DNA of 64,000 nt. Source: Echinococcus granulosus (taxonomy: Eukaryota > Platyhelminthes > Cestoda > Cyclophyllidea > Taeniidae). Shown here one piece after another: positions 35,901 through 46,913 of this stretch. Position numbers and translations under genes: made by a program. The DNA lies in contig NW_020170426.1 in the NCBI RefSeq assembly GCF_000524195.1, forward strand, positions 227,042 to 291,041, written 5' to 3'. Every line of letters starts with the position of its first letter. Positions within the stretch are counted from its first letter, which is position 1. The notes below the pieces were generated by a model that worked only from the letters and a program-made list of their open reading frames with translations, was not told the DNA's origin and made no database searches.

Positions 35901-38900
35901 CTGCAGGTGATTATCACTGCCTTGTGATGTTGGACGATCACAGGTGAAATAGAATGGATAGGTGGAAGATGGAATCGAGGTTGAACTGGTGGCGGTTGGG
36001 GACAGATTTTTACTTTCTGTTTGTGTATGGCTTTCCGCAGTTATCCTATTTTTATTATTTGGTTGCCTTACACTACAACCTTTTGTGGATGATTGCCATT
36101 AATTCCTTGAACAGATCAAATACTGAACTACAGTTCAACTTTGATGTCTTCTCTATGATTTTTTAGTGGAGACAGTGATGTTCTGCGTATGAGAGCCCTG
36201 CTTGACGATGCAGTGAATAATTTGGAAATCCCTCAGAAGCCAGTGAGTTAGTATGCCCGATGTTACTTGGCTGAATTTATTTTATCCCAATAAAACTAAA
36301 CATTTTGGTGGCTTCTTAGGCCAACTCGATGTTTTCAACTGGGCCATTATTCACTTTACTTATTTCTGAAATAAACAGAAACCAATCTCCCCAAAAATTC
36401 CGAATCTATCCAGTCGTCTCGCCCGTTTGAGCGCTCCAAAACAATCCAAAGTTGTCTCAAGTAAACCTCAGAAATCTTCCAATCAGCGCCCTTCATCATT
36501 ACCTCCCACTTCGACAGCAGCAGTGACGACTTCTCCACGTGGAAGATCTACTGGTCTTGCAGATCTTGTCGATTTCTCCACTGTCAAAACCACCACTGCG
36601 CCTCTCATGAAGCGATCCAAAGTCATTCTTCAGTCGAACATCTCTCCAAAAGGTATTTTTCGTTATGTTAATTCCCAAGTGATGGGTTTTTGCAATTTTG
36701 GTGAATTTGACAACCACTTCTAATGCATAATTTCAGTGGATTCTCCGGTTACAAAACATGGAAAAACTGTTCGCTTTGAGGAGACGTGTTTCCGACCAAG
36801 GAGCACACTGAAGGCCATGCCATCCGCTCTTTCATCAGATAAAAAGAAGGCACCAGTTTTTCTGCCCTTAGGAATGCGTCAGTACTCCATGTGGCCCACG
36901 GAGAAACTCCAAGTTAGTATATGATGAAACCGTAGAATAACTTTTAATTGATTAGTTTCAAACATCTTTTACAATCCTTTCTCAGATGCTCACAACACCT
37001 CCAGTTCTTCAAACAACCACAGCGGCAACAATGGCTGCAGTTGATTCAGCTATGGAGGATGAGACATTGACACAAGCTCTGAGACAACTGCTTTCGTCCT
37101 CTGCATCTCAACAGCCTCAGTCCGCCAGTGAAGGTGGTTTAAATTCTATTTACATTATTTCTTACTGCTCTGTATTTACGTCCCTTGCTTTTTACTCGAG
37201 GATCACTATGAATCGTGGTATTTAAGGATGTTCTTTTTGTTATCCAGCTAAATTGACACCAGATGACTTGAAAGAGATGTTGGATGCTGCACTAAAGAAT
37301 CACTTGGAGCGCCAGATGCCACCAACTGAACTCCCTCCAATCCGTCCACAACTTCAGGACGTTAATGTTGGAATATGTAGACAAGACTTCATGAAGGAGG
37401 AAGCGTTAAGTCCGATCCATGCGCCGGGAAAATTTGCGTTAATTGACAGGGCCTCCAGTCCAAAAGTACGTGCTTTGCAATTTGACGATCTCGCGGTCAC
37501 TTGAGTGCGCAACTGTTAATCACCCACACAGGGTCTGACCGTTTCTGGGCCTAGGAGAAATGAACCACTTTCGGTCTTGCATTCCTTTCTTGTAGTCCAT
37601 AACACAGCCAACAAAGATGGTTTCACGTGGGAACTCAGTCAATTCCGTTAGGAAACCACGAAGCTCATCTTTACCTTCAATAACGTCAGAGGTTGTTGTA
37701 ACGTCGGAGAAATTGCAAACGGGGTAAGATAACAGTTGACGAATTTTTATCTTACCAATGGGCCATTGCAAAGCTAATAATTAGTTGTTTAAAATTGTAG
37801 ACTTTATTAGTCATTGCCTTTTGTTGAATCTACGAATCGACCGTGCTGCAAAAAAAATTTGGCGAAATGTCTATTGCTCATTACCTTATCAGTATGCTGA
37901 ATGTGTGTGAGCGGCAATATATTCAGACCTATACCGGAATTTACATTAACGATGGCAGATTTTTACATGTATTTTTATTCAAATCCCACCAACATTATTT
38001 TAATTCATAGATCAATTACTGAAGCTGAAGCTAGCACCGAATTTCTAGGTGGCGGATCAAATTGATACCGAGAGTTCTACAGAAAAATCAAATTACCCTA
38101 ATGAATGGTGTGTTTGCCGATTTTTTGATATAGCCTTTTGGGTCGCTTCTCTGATTTTGAATGAGTTCCATACTTACAGCGAATACGAAGCTACGGAAGA
38201 CCTTGACGCCAATAGATCTGAAGTTTGCTTTGACACCTGGTGTGGTTGCTAACTTTGTGTTCGTTACAAGTTCGTTCAAAAGCCATAAAGGATTTAGATG
38301 TTTTCACCCGACTGTGTTATTATTTTAGGGATATTTCAACTATTCAAACGGAAGTTAAGATCACACACCCGTTAATGGTTTCAAACAACCGGTTGGTTAA
38401 AGCATGTCAACTTTATTTGCTTGGGGTTTTATCGAGACCCTTTAAAGGCCTGATTTTTATGCAGGGTAACTGATGAAGTGTAAATTGATCCTTTTCTTAC
38501 TTAGATATTTGAATTAAATTTTGTCTTACTATGTATTTATTTTACGCCTAATTTTACCGTTTTGAAAGACACTCTGCCACCTTAAACAGTCATGTCCTAC
38601 AAAGCATTCCGTCTATAGTATTTGCTTTTTGTATTGATGCGTTACTTAAACTTCAATTTCGATCTGGTGGATGTTCCTTCTAAAGTTATTTATGTTACGC
38701 AGATGTACTTCTTCACTCCGGCTTTCCGTCAATGCTCCTGCACCAATTCTGTCCGTGTTTTGCTGTTATCGTTAATATTGTAGAACTTTTGCATTTCTTT
38801 TTTGAGTTCAATCTTTTGCCTTTATTTAATGACAGAGTATTTATTGTTGCATATTCGTCTTCTAGAACACAATCTCCAATCCTAGCGGATGCTGGAGAGG

Positions 38901-40601
38901 TTTCTACGCCAGGGACATTGACCAAGGATGAAGAGGGAGAGGAAAGTGAAGAGGGAGATGGTTTCAGTTTGACGGAACCGCACACCTTCAGTGATGGCGT
39001 CTGGCTAGACGCGGATCGATCTGAGGGCGAAGCAGGAGGAGTCGCCATGTTTGAAGCCGAAGAGGCTGCAGATTTGGCGAGAGAACTGGGTCCCTTACCT
39101 TCTTCAAGTGATACAGTGAGTATCCTTTCGTGTGACAAGTTAGACTTTGGTTTCTCACATTGATGACATTAATCAATTGGTGTCGATTTGTTTCTATTCA
39201 GTCCGAGTCGACAAATTTGACATCAGAAGCTACAAGAGGCCACAGTGAAGGCGAATTTACTCTGGATCAAATAAACCACCAACTAGGTGTTTGGGTAGCT
39301 CCTTGGCGAGATCCTCTCCTCCATCTTATCGCACTTAATGCGGCTGGAAAAAACTCAAGATTACCCTGGAATCAGCAGCACAAGGTATTCGAACACTTTG
39401 AGACCAGCAGTTTTCATTTCCCCATACATTCCTAATTGTCCATCTCTCACTTACATGAGGAAGCAAAGGTTAACAGAATATTCTGATTAGATGGTTGGCT
39501 TTCGTTTACCGTTGGAATTATTTCATATGAAGAACGTGTTTGTTAATGTGCGTCCTCGTAGTTTGGATATTTAAATATGAAAACTTATTGCTTTTACTGT
39601 ATGGGCTCATGCTGATAATAGAAGCGGGTATAGTAGCATTGGACTGTAAGTTTAAAAGTGTTTTGGTTTCAGATTCAAAAGCTTGCTCAAATACTAGCGC
39701 GTCGTGGTAATAATCAGGCGCCAGATCCTGCCGAGGTCTGCTGCAGCTTCACCGAAGATCTCAGCTGCGTGGAGGGTATTGCATCAAGGGTGGGTGTGAG
39801 TTCACCGCCTTCTACCCCGAAGAATGGGGAGAGGTCTGCTGGTGAGGTCGTCCTTCCCATTTCGGTAAAGCAGCAGCTACGACGGAGGATTCTTGCCAAA
39901 TCGTCACAGAGAATGCGTCAACGCGATGCCAGTCTGTCTGACGGTGAGGTGATGGTAGAACTTTTTGTAGCAGTCTTTTGAGTGTCTTATTTTGGCCTGA
40001 CAACCGTGGATTATGTTTATAGGTGTGATTTTGGGTATTTTTAAGAGAATAATGAACCTTTATAAGAATCAGATTTTGGTTTGATAATAACAGTGTAACC
40101 GATTGTCATTGTTGCTGAGCCGTGTTGGTAATTGCTACTTTTAACCGCAAAAGTAGCAATTACAAAATTACCGGTCAAATTGGTACTTGCTATTTATATA
40201 CAAATTCATTGTTACGTTCTTAAAATGACTAATTCGCATTGTTGTATTTTTTCGCATCTGTTTCTCCAGGCAGCAACCATTCAACTTTTTCCAGTCGCTG
40301 ACTTAGAGAAGTAAAGTGATGATTGATTTTATTCATGGCTTAGCCTCAATTTGTACTGATTTTTGGGAGTGTAGATGAGGAGGACACTTTGGGAGGGGCG
40401 GGTGAGGAGGTTCCCACAGAGAAGCAAGACCTTCTTTCGGCTGTGAAGTCGCTCTCCGATGAAGAAATTGAGGAGGTGAAGGACGATGGAATTGCTGAGC
40501 AAGGCTCATTGGAATCGCAGGTCGACTCCACTCCAAAAGGTGATTCAACTTTCGACATTGATCCCGGTGTTTCTTCAGAATTTTCCAAGGGTCCTCTTTG
40601 A
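32911..40601 (+). CDS. TALPID3 (KIAA0586)-like centriolar/ciliary protein
   Basis: TALPID3 is a centriole-associated coiled-coil protein needed for cilium formation. Proposed exons: 32911-33078, 33200-33368, 34785-34926, 34974-35040, 35127-35201, 35306-35469, 36167-36242, 36379-36652, 36737-36912, 36986-37133, 37248-37465, then 38866-39115, 39202-39384, 39673-39943, 40375-40601; most junctions agree in phase. Candidate extra exons at 38049-38107 and 38180 onward do not join in frame. Visible parts: helical segments (IREEIAMLHRKFDEELK; ILSGAQQALLDATRRRRMFE; DVLRMRALLDDAVNNLE) that resemble the TALPID3 core; a Ser/Pro-rich basic middle; PVFLPLGMRQYSMWP; then an acidic C-terminus with SDGVWLDADRSEGE and SEGEF. 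The assignment rests on remembered similarity and order of segments. About 890 residues are predicted, shorter than vertebrate TALPID3. The first exon and true start are uncertain, as is the weak donor after 34926. Confidence 0.55.
37520..37771 (-). CDS. unidentified antisense open frame inside a TALPID3-like intron
   Basis: About 80 codons are open on the minus strand with coding-like codon use, including FLTELTEFPRETIFVGCVMD and KKGMQDRKWFISPRPRN, ending at TGA. It has no ATG at its left edge; TTATTAG just upstream could be a splice acceptor, so it would be a last exon of a nested antisense gene or a decayed copy of one. I do not recognise the sequence. It lies wholly between the exon ending at 37465 and the next plus-strand exon. 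Confidence 0.3.
   Translation of the reverse strand: MQWPIGKIKIRQLLSYPVCNFSDVTTTSDVIEGKDELRGFLTELTEFPRETIFVGCVMDYKKGMQDRKWFISPRPRNGQTLCG
40128..40163. repeat. perfect inverted repeat, 15-bp arms, 6-nt loop
   Basis: GTAATTGCTACTTTT at 40128-40142 pairs exactly with AAAAGTAGCAATTAC at 40149-40163, loop AACCGC. It lies in the last intron of the TALPID3-like gene. Confidence 0.85.
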
Positions 40602-42535
40602 CCCTCCTTTCCCCCTCTCTCATTAGCTCTGAAAAAAATTGTGTCCTGTTTTTTTTTTCGATTTAATAACAATGCTTTTTAGAAGGTTTGAAAGAGAAGC
40701 AGAATTCATGCAGAAACAGAGTTTATCTTATTCACGTCTTGGATTACTTCCCGTTAAAGTAAACGAGCAATATCAAATCAACTAGTGTGTTAACTTATCA
40801 TGTATGTTATGTCTCCCGTTATTAACACAAACGGCAGAAGGTGGGTTAGGATTTAATGCATAGAGGTGACTTTGTGACTCACTTTCGTGAGTTAGTTTAC
40901 ATGGAATTGCGTTAAATGCCCAAGTACTTTCCTACTAACTTCGGGAATGTTCGCTACCTGTGGGAACTTGCAAAGTACACGCAATTGTTTTTATGCACTA
41001 TAGGGCGAGGATGTGGGATGGCCCATCAATGCCTTATTTTGCTTTCCACTCCCCATTTATTTTGAATCGAGCCCCAAATCATCTAAGTCATCTGGACGTA
41101 TGTGATGAATTTAACTCGAGCTTGACAGCTTTATGAATCGAGCTTAAGCCGGTTGTAGAGTTTGGTGGGCTTTTCGACACTTTGTTGCAAAGATTTACAG
41201 AAGTAATTAGTGATGCACAATGACTTTTTTATTCCAACGTTCATTAGGGGAACGAGCATATCATTTGTGGACCCCAAGAAATCCACACACCGCCCGTACC
41301 GCATTTTTAAGGCGCCCACTATTTCGCTCCCCCAACGATTTTGCTTGTCATGTGGCTGTGATGGACAACCGTCTTAACTAGCCACTCGCTCGGAAGAAGG
41401 ACAGTGCAAGACCTTACCGCCGCGAAATCCGCCAGCGAAAGGTTGTCATCCCACAATTTAGATGTGATGGAGAAATTACCCCATCTTCATCCTCAAGTGT
41501 TGCTCTATCTGACATTTACCCAAGTTATAATTACTAACTTTACTTGCCATTGCGCAGCTAGGTGATCACATGCAAGATAAAACAATTGGGAAATAGAGGG
41601 GAGATAGAAACGGTGATGAGGTTCTCCTGGAGATATCTACAACCTAAGAAAAACGCTGAACTTTTAACGTTCAAGAAGTTTTTATTTGTAAGTTGGACTT
41701 CCGGAGAATCTAGAAAGACTTAGACTTTTTTGAGTTCACCTCAGTATAACTTGGAGGCTGGTAAGGTAAGGCAAGGTCATGGCCATCCTATAACTCCAGC
41801 GTTGTGAAAGAAACCTCCCCAGGCACGCCTTACTCCCTGTGTCCTCACATTACCAACATTTAAGATCTCGTTTTTGCTGAAATCCTGTCTCTGGCTTACT
41901 CCGGTGTCCTTAACACAAGTTTGCTTCGGCTTCTAGAGATCAAACACACTTCATAAAAGCGGTGCATTTTCAACTACCTGTTGTGTTTTTAACATAAAAA
42001 CACGTGAACTTACTTGGCTGTCTCTTGTCATGACCAATGGGACATAAACTTTACACGTATCTTTGGTACTTTGCTGAAGGTTTATAACTCTCATTGAAGC
42101 AACGGCAACTTTTCATCCAAATTGACTTTTTACAGCCTCCTCCAAGCATTGGGATGTTTGGAAAATGCACGCGGAAATTCGGAAACATCGAATGATCGAA
42201 TTCAAGGAGGAGAAAGTAATAGCATAATCTACTGGAAATACATTAACTGTAACAGGAAAGTGCTTTAAATTAAAGGTTAAGTTCCTTAGTTTTGTCTAAG
42301 ATGGGAAAAAAATGACGATTTCAAGGTTCATATGCCATTTCTCTCCATAAGTTTGTAATACAGATTAAGCTTGACGAATGTGATTGAAACTGTTATATAA
42401 TTGAAATTATTAATTGTGTTCTTCACTTTTGGTTGCCGATTTTATATCAAGATGATATTATACAACAGTTACGTAGGATTTTACATCCGTACTTAAAAAA
42501 ATCCGTCACGTTACGAAGGTGATTTAATACGATTG

Positions 42536-42568
42536 ATCGCGGGTGTCAACGAGTGACTTTCATCATCA
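42536..42568 (+). repeat. short repeat family C, copy 2
   Basis: It shares CGCGGG-GTCAACGA and TTTCATCATC blocks with 8080-8113, with two or three base differences and a 2-base length difference. Confidence 0.35.
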
Positions 42569-44624
42569 GTTGGTAGTGAAGCAGTTTTAGAGGTGGAAGA
42601 GACGCAACTGCCATTCTTCAAAGCTTTTCTTGACATGTTATTAAACATTCAATGTAAAACAGAGAACTTCCACATCAATTCCCTCTAACTTGGTCGGATT
42701 TGTCGGGAGACATTGTCTCTTGAGAGACTTGGTCTCCTAGTGCTCCTCTGAACTACTTATACGATTGGTAGTAGGAGGTATCCAATTCCGTCCGGGAGTT
42801 GCTTCACCCAATAGTGTTCCTGTACTTCATCTTCAACAACGTATTCAGTCGAAAGATTGTAAAATCTAAAATTGCAACTTGACACAAGACTGTCGATTTT
42901 TCCATAAGTGGATTAGCAATTTTTTGCCTAATAACACATAGTCTTCACATTAGTTGTAATGTACTCTGATTGCAGCTATAAGCTCATCCTTATCAGTATC
43001 GAAACATTTGCATTATTTACAGAAACATCTCAAAACAGATCATTAGAATTGTAATATGATAGTTGTTTGTTTAAACCCCAGTTTTGGTAACAGGGCCGTT
43101 AGGGCTCCACCATTTCACCCCCTCCCAGCGCCCTGGCATCTGGGTCACGCCAGTTGCCCCAATCCCCTCTGTATGTCGATAATACCTATCCCATTCAAGT
43201 GGCACGTCTTCATTCGTACTCAGGGAAGTCGTAGCGCGCTACAGGTATTTCTTGCCTAATTGCCCGGCAAAGGGTAAAATTACTTTGAGGTTGTAACAGG
43301 TCATAGTGGTGTAGAAGCATATTTCTCATTACACTTCAAAAGGGCTGAGAGGCCACAGGCAGGGCCAGATGGTCATGTCGCCAAGACGGAAATACAGGTG
43401 GCTACAATTCAATGCCTCACGCGGTTAAATTCGCTATTGAAACAACTAACACATAAACATAACGTTTATATGTACATACGCCTGATGAAAACAGGGAACA
43501 CGGTTTTCTTGCTTGATCAAGGTTACTGATCATTTTGTAACAGATTTGAAAAACTTGACATGTGAAAAATCTTTCACTATTTAAGGTCACTTGAAGAAGT
43601 ATCGAAGCTGTTTTGACTCTGGTAGTTAAGCACCTCTCCCCAAGTCCATTTCATCTGAATTTCTCAGTGGTCCATTTTGTAAGTTGTCACGTGATCACCC
43701 AATCCCAAGAATCAAATATCAATTTAAGTAAAAACAATTTATGATTCTGTTTGCGCCTTTAGGTAAGGACGAATATGACGAGTAATGAACCTATTTCTCC
43801 CAAATAGATTAGTTCTTCGTATAGCTTGCCAGTCAAAGGGGGAGATTTTCAGAAGTAACGAGCAGACAAAAAGGCGCTGCCCTCCAAAGAGAATGCATTA
43901 TCTTTGACCTCCTCTAGCCCTTAAGTGTAACTCATACAAAGACTTGTTAAGTCTGAATCAGAAGTGTGACCACAGCAAGCAAGAGAAAGGGCGCCATGGT
44001 TAGCCAAATATTTAACAACGTGGCCAGGTTAGTCTTCATGGTTTGTACCTTCGCTTTATTCCACAGCCTTTCCTCACTCTACTGACGCATTGGGCGGCAA
44101 ATCTGGTATTCGTATTAACAATATGTATTAGTTGCTTGAGTTACTGAACAAACGCCTTGGTGCTTACAGGGATTTCGAATTTGCTTTTTGATGAAGTCTT
44201 GTTACATCGGTAAAGTTTCCGCCCGCATTTTTCCAAGCGCCTCGAAACAGCCGTTTATTTGACTGCTGCATAGTAAAAGTGTAAAAAAGTAACTTTTACA
44301 TAAGCATTCACATAAATCTTATGCGAAGCACTTCATTTAAGTGTAAAACTTTAAATGCTACCAAAATAATTGATAGCATGGAGGTGGGAAACGTGCACAA
44401 TGCTTCTGTACCTATCAATTAATCAAAGGTTTTGTACGAAATTCACTTAATAACGTTGGGTCAGTTAAGCAATTGTGGCACTTTTGAATTTTACAGTATT
44501 TTGATGCTTGAGTAGCTTGTTTAGCTCTGCATTTGATTACGCGGGTACTTAAGTTGCTACTCAAACGTTATAGCCTCCGTACTTATTAGTTTTAAAATTT
44601 CTTTCAAATGATTACTCAGTATCG

Positions 44625-44630
44625 TTTATT
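44625..44630 (-). terminator. polyadenylation signal of first exchanger gene
   Basis: TTTATT on the plus strand, AATAAA on the minus strand, about 80 bases after the stop codon at 44712. Confidence 0.5.
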
Positions 44631-44711
44631 AATAAATAGCCAAGGTTTTCGAAAGTACTAATTAAAAAATAGTGGTTTTTTGGAATATGTATTACTTGTG
44701 CTCCCCTTCGG

Positions 44712-46913
44712 TCACAAGTCAATCGACTTTGATCGAACGTCTCTGTCCTCCTTCATTTCACGCTCATCTTCCGGCGCTCCCCTTTCCTCCTGCATTGTGG
44801 TTAGCGTAAAGGAGCCGGTTATGGGTTCTGGTCGGTACGGATACGGCTTCAGTCCGTGGGACCTCGATCCCAAGTGAACCTCACTGTCTGTGCAGTTTGC
44901 GATTTGTCGTGTGAGCTGCCCTCTATGCCGATTGATTCTACGACGCGATTCCTCGGGTAAGGCCGTTTCGATCGACTCGTGCTGTCGCGCATACAAATCC
45001 ATTGTTCTTGCAAAGGTCGCCTGCGTACGACTCAGCTTTGCAAACTGTGCCCTTTGTGCCGATGCAAAATTGCCATTTTTGACATGCCCATACGCAATTT
45101 CTGGGCCTATGCTAGATAAGGCTGCTAGTGTTAGGCGGCGTTGATGTTTTGTGGATGGTAGACTCGGTGAAAGTAATATGTCAGGTATAATTTTGACGCC
45201 GATTTCAGCTGTTTTTGTTACCTCTTCCCTGCTCCCCTCACCACGACCGCTCAATTCGCTGGGTTCTGAAGGACCATGTGCTCCTATGGCCTCGGAGTGC
45301 ATCTGAAGTGCTAATTTTGCATAAGCATTGACAATTTTCATTTCATGTGTGGCGGCATCCCGTTGCAGTATGGGTCGGATGTACTTATCGTCGAAAGCGG
45401 ATAATGCACGCACGAAGGAGTGCACACCAGGAGATGATATTAACTCTTCAATGAAGATGAGAATATCCTCCATCACTGAATCGTTTAGAGTTAGGAAAAG
45501 ATTCCTCGCGGAGTCCTTGTCTGAGTATAGGCGAATGTTGAGCAATCGAACCAATGGTTTGATAGTTGTTCCCATCACTGCCACAGTCAAGAAAATAACA
45601 GCAATGGCAGCGGTCACTTGAACATCCCTTGCAAGATGTGACCCGTCTCCAAGACTTTCAGCATTGATGAGAACAGCTAATGAAAATGCTACAGCTCCAC
45701 GCAGTCCTCCATAACTGATTATGACTTGTTCCGACCACGATATTCGAGTCTGCTTGGAGCGATTTTTATTTACAATTGCTGATAGTATTCCAGTCACAAT
45801 GAACCGAACAACAATGCAAAGCACCAAGGAGGTGATTAGAAATCCAGCATGCCATCGAAGGTTGAGTGCAAAAACTTCAGAACCCAGAAGGAGGAAAATA
45901 ATGGCCTCAGCAATTGACGCTACCTGTTCCACAGCCGATTCCAGTACCATGACGGATAGTGGTGTGAGATTATGAAAAGCGTAAGCCGATTGAAACACCC
46001 CACAGACTATAATGGAGATTATTCCAGACCAGGCAAACAAATCGGCAACGATATAGGCCAAATAGCTAGTTAGGAGGATGCCAATAGTCTCGGAGACCAC
46101 ATTGAAACGAGTCAAGAAGCAGGAGAATATACCATGAAGAAGCCCGATCATAGCACCTCCTAGACTAACGGTGAAGAAGGACCCAATGCCCACTGCTACC
46201 TGCCATCCACTCACGGTTGGGGATGCTACGAAGGCACTCATTATGTTGTAGAGCACAACTGTCACAGCATCATTCAACAGTGATTCACCGAAAACCATGT
46301 AATACAGGTTGAGATCGACTCCAATATCTTGAAATATCGCCAACGCAGCCACTGGATCTACAGCAACAATGAGTGATGAGAAGAGGAAAAATTCCTTAAT
46401 TCCAAAGTAGAGTTTAGGCTCGCCTAGGCCAATTGTTATGTCCACAACATAAAGCCCTAAACCTATGAAGAGGAAGTTGAGTACGGTTCCAATTACAGCA
46501 AAAAGAAGAATGGTTGTAAGAATTTCACCGAATTTCTTGTTGTAGATACTATAGGCTGATTCAAGCATGATAGGCGGTAGAAGGACATTGAAAAAGAGGT
46601 TCGGTGAAAGACGTAGTGTATTGGCATATGTGCATCCGCTATCGGTGTAGCGAATAATCGCACCGAAGGCCAGCCCCACCAACATGAGTAGAAGGGATTC
46701 GGGGAAATAGGATCCTAGGTGAGGGACTTTCCGGTAGCCAAGTTTAAGGAGCATGACTACCAGCATGAAAAGTGTCACTGTGAGGTAAATAGTCAACTCC
46801 TCTAGCTTGAAACCGGCAAGCGCTATTTCCGAATGCTCCTGGTGGGAAGTGTTTAATTCCTTTTGGAAGCAGGATTCGTTAAAGCCACCCATAGTTGTAT
46901 TCCGGTTGCCCAT
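44712..46913 (-). CDS. Na+/H+ exchanger, SLC9/CPA1 family, intronless (paralogue a)
   Basis: A 733-residue electroneutral Na+/H+ antiporter, predicted at the plasma or tegumental membrane, exchanging external Na+ for cytosolic H+. The single open frame starts MGNRNTTMGG after a stop-rich region. N-terminal residues 1-36 hold possible N-glycosylation sites (NTT, NES, NTS). About 12 membrane segments follow over residues 40-460. Signatures: FFNVLLPPI (107-115, the amiloride-site motif), VAVDPVAALA (about 183-191), GESLLNDAVTVVLY (209-222) with the Asn214-Asp215 pair of the ion site, and YGGLRGAVAFSL (401-412). The juxtamembrane MGTTIKPLVRLLNIRL and DDKYIRP parts match the CHP and lipid-binding region of plasma-membrane NHEs. 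The roughly 250-residue cytosolic tail is rich in Ser, Arg and Glu. It is a tandem paralogue of the gene at 54662-56968. Confidence 0.97.
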   Translation of the reverse strand: MGNRNTTMGGFNESCFQKELNTSHQEHSEIALAGFKLEELTIYLTVTLFMLVVMLLKLGYRKVPHLGSYFPESLLLMLVGLAFGAIIRYTDSGCTYANTLRLSPNLFFNVLLPPIMLESAYSIYNKKFGEILTTILLFAVIGTVLNFLFIGLGLYVVDITIGLGEPKLYFGIKEFFLFSSLIVAVDPVAALAIFQDIGVDLNLYYMVFGESLLNDAVTVVLYNIMSAFVASPTVSGWQVAVGIGSFFTVSLGGAMIGLLHGIFSCFLTRFNVVSETIGILLTSYLAYIVADLFAWSGIISIIVCGVFQSAYAFHNLTPLSVMVLESAVEQVASIAEAIIFLLLGSEVFALNLRWHAGFLITSLVLCIVVRFIVTGILSAIVNKNRSKQTRISWSEQVIISYGGLRGAVAFSLAVLINAESLGDGSHLARDVQVTAAIAVIFLTVAVMGTTIKPLVRLLNIRLYSDKDSARNLFLTLNDSVMEDILIFIEELISSPGVHSFVRALSAFDDKYIRPILQRDAATHEMKIVNAYAKLALQMHSEAIGAHGPSEPSELSGRGEGSREEVTKTAEIGVKIIPDILLSPSLPSTKHQRRLTLAALSSIGPEIAYGHVKNGNFASAQRAQFAKLSRTQATFARTMDLYARQHESIETALPEESRRRINRHRGQLTRQIANCTDSEVHLGSRSHGLKPYPYRPEPITGSFTLTTMQEERGAPEDEREMKEDRDVRSKSIDL

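Larger units (their letters stand above)
40602..44711. other. 4.1 kb intergenic spacer
   Basis: This separates the convergent 3' ends of the TALPID3-like gene and the first exchanger gene. No supported gene. It holds family C repeat copy 2 and a C-rich patch near 43.1-43.25 kb. Confidence 0.5.

Noticed and set aside
44680..45975. Plus-strand open frames across exchanger paralogue a
   Set aside because: Shadows of the minus-strand exchanger reading frame.
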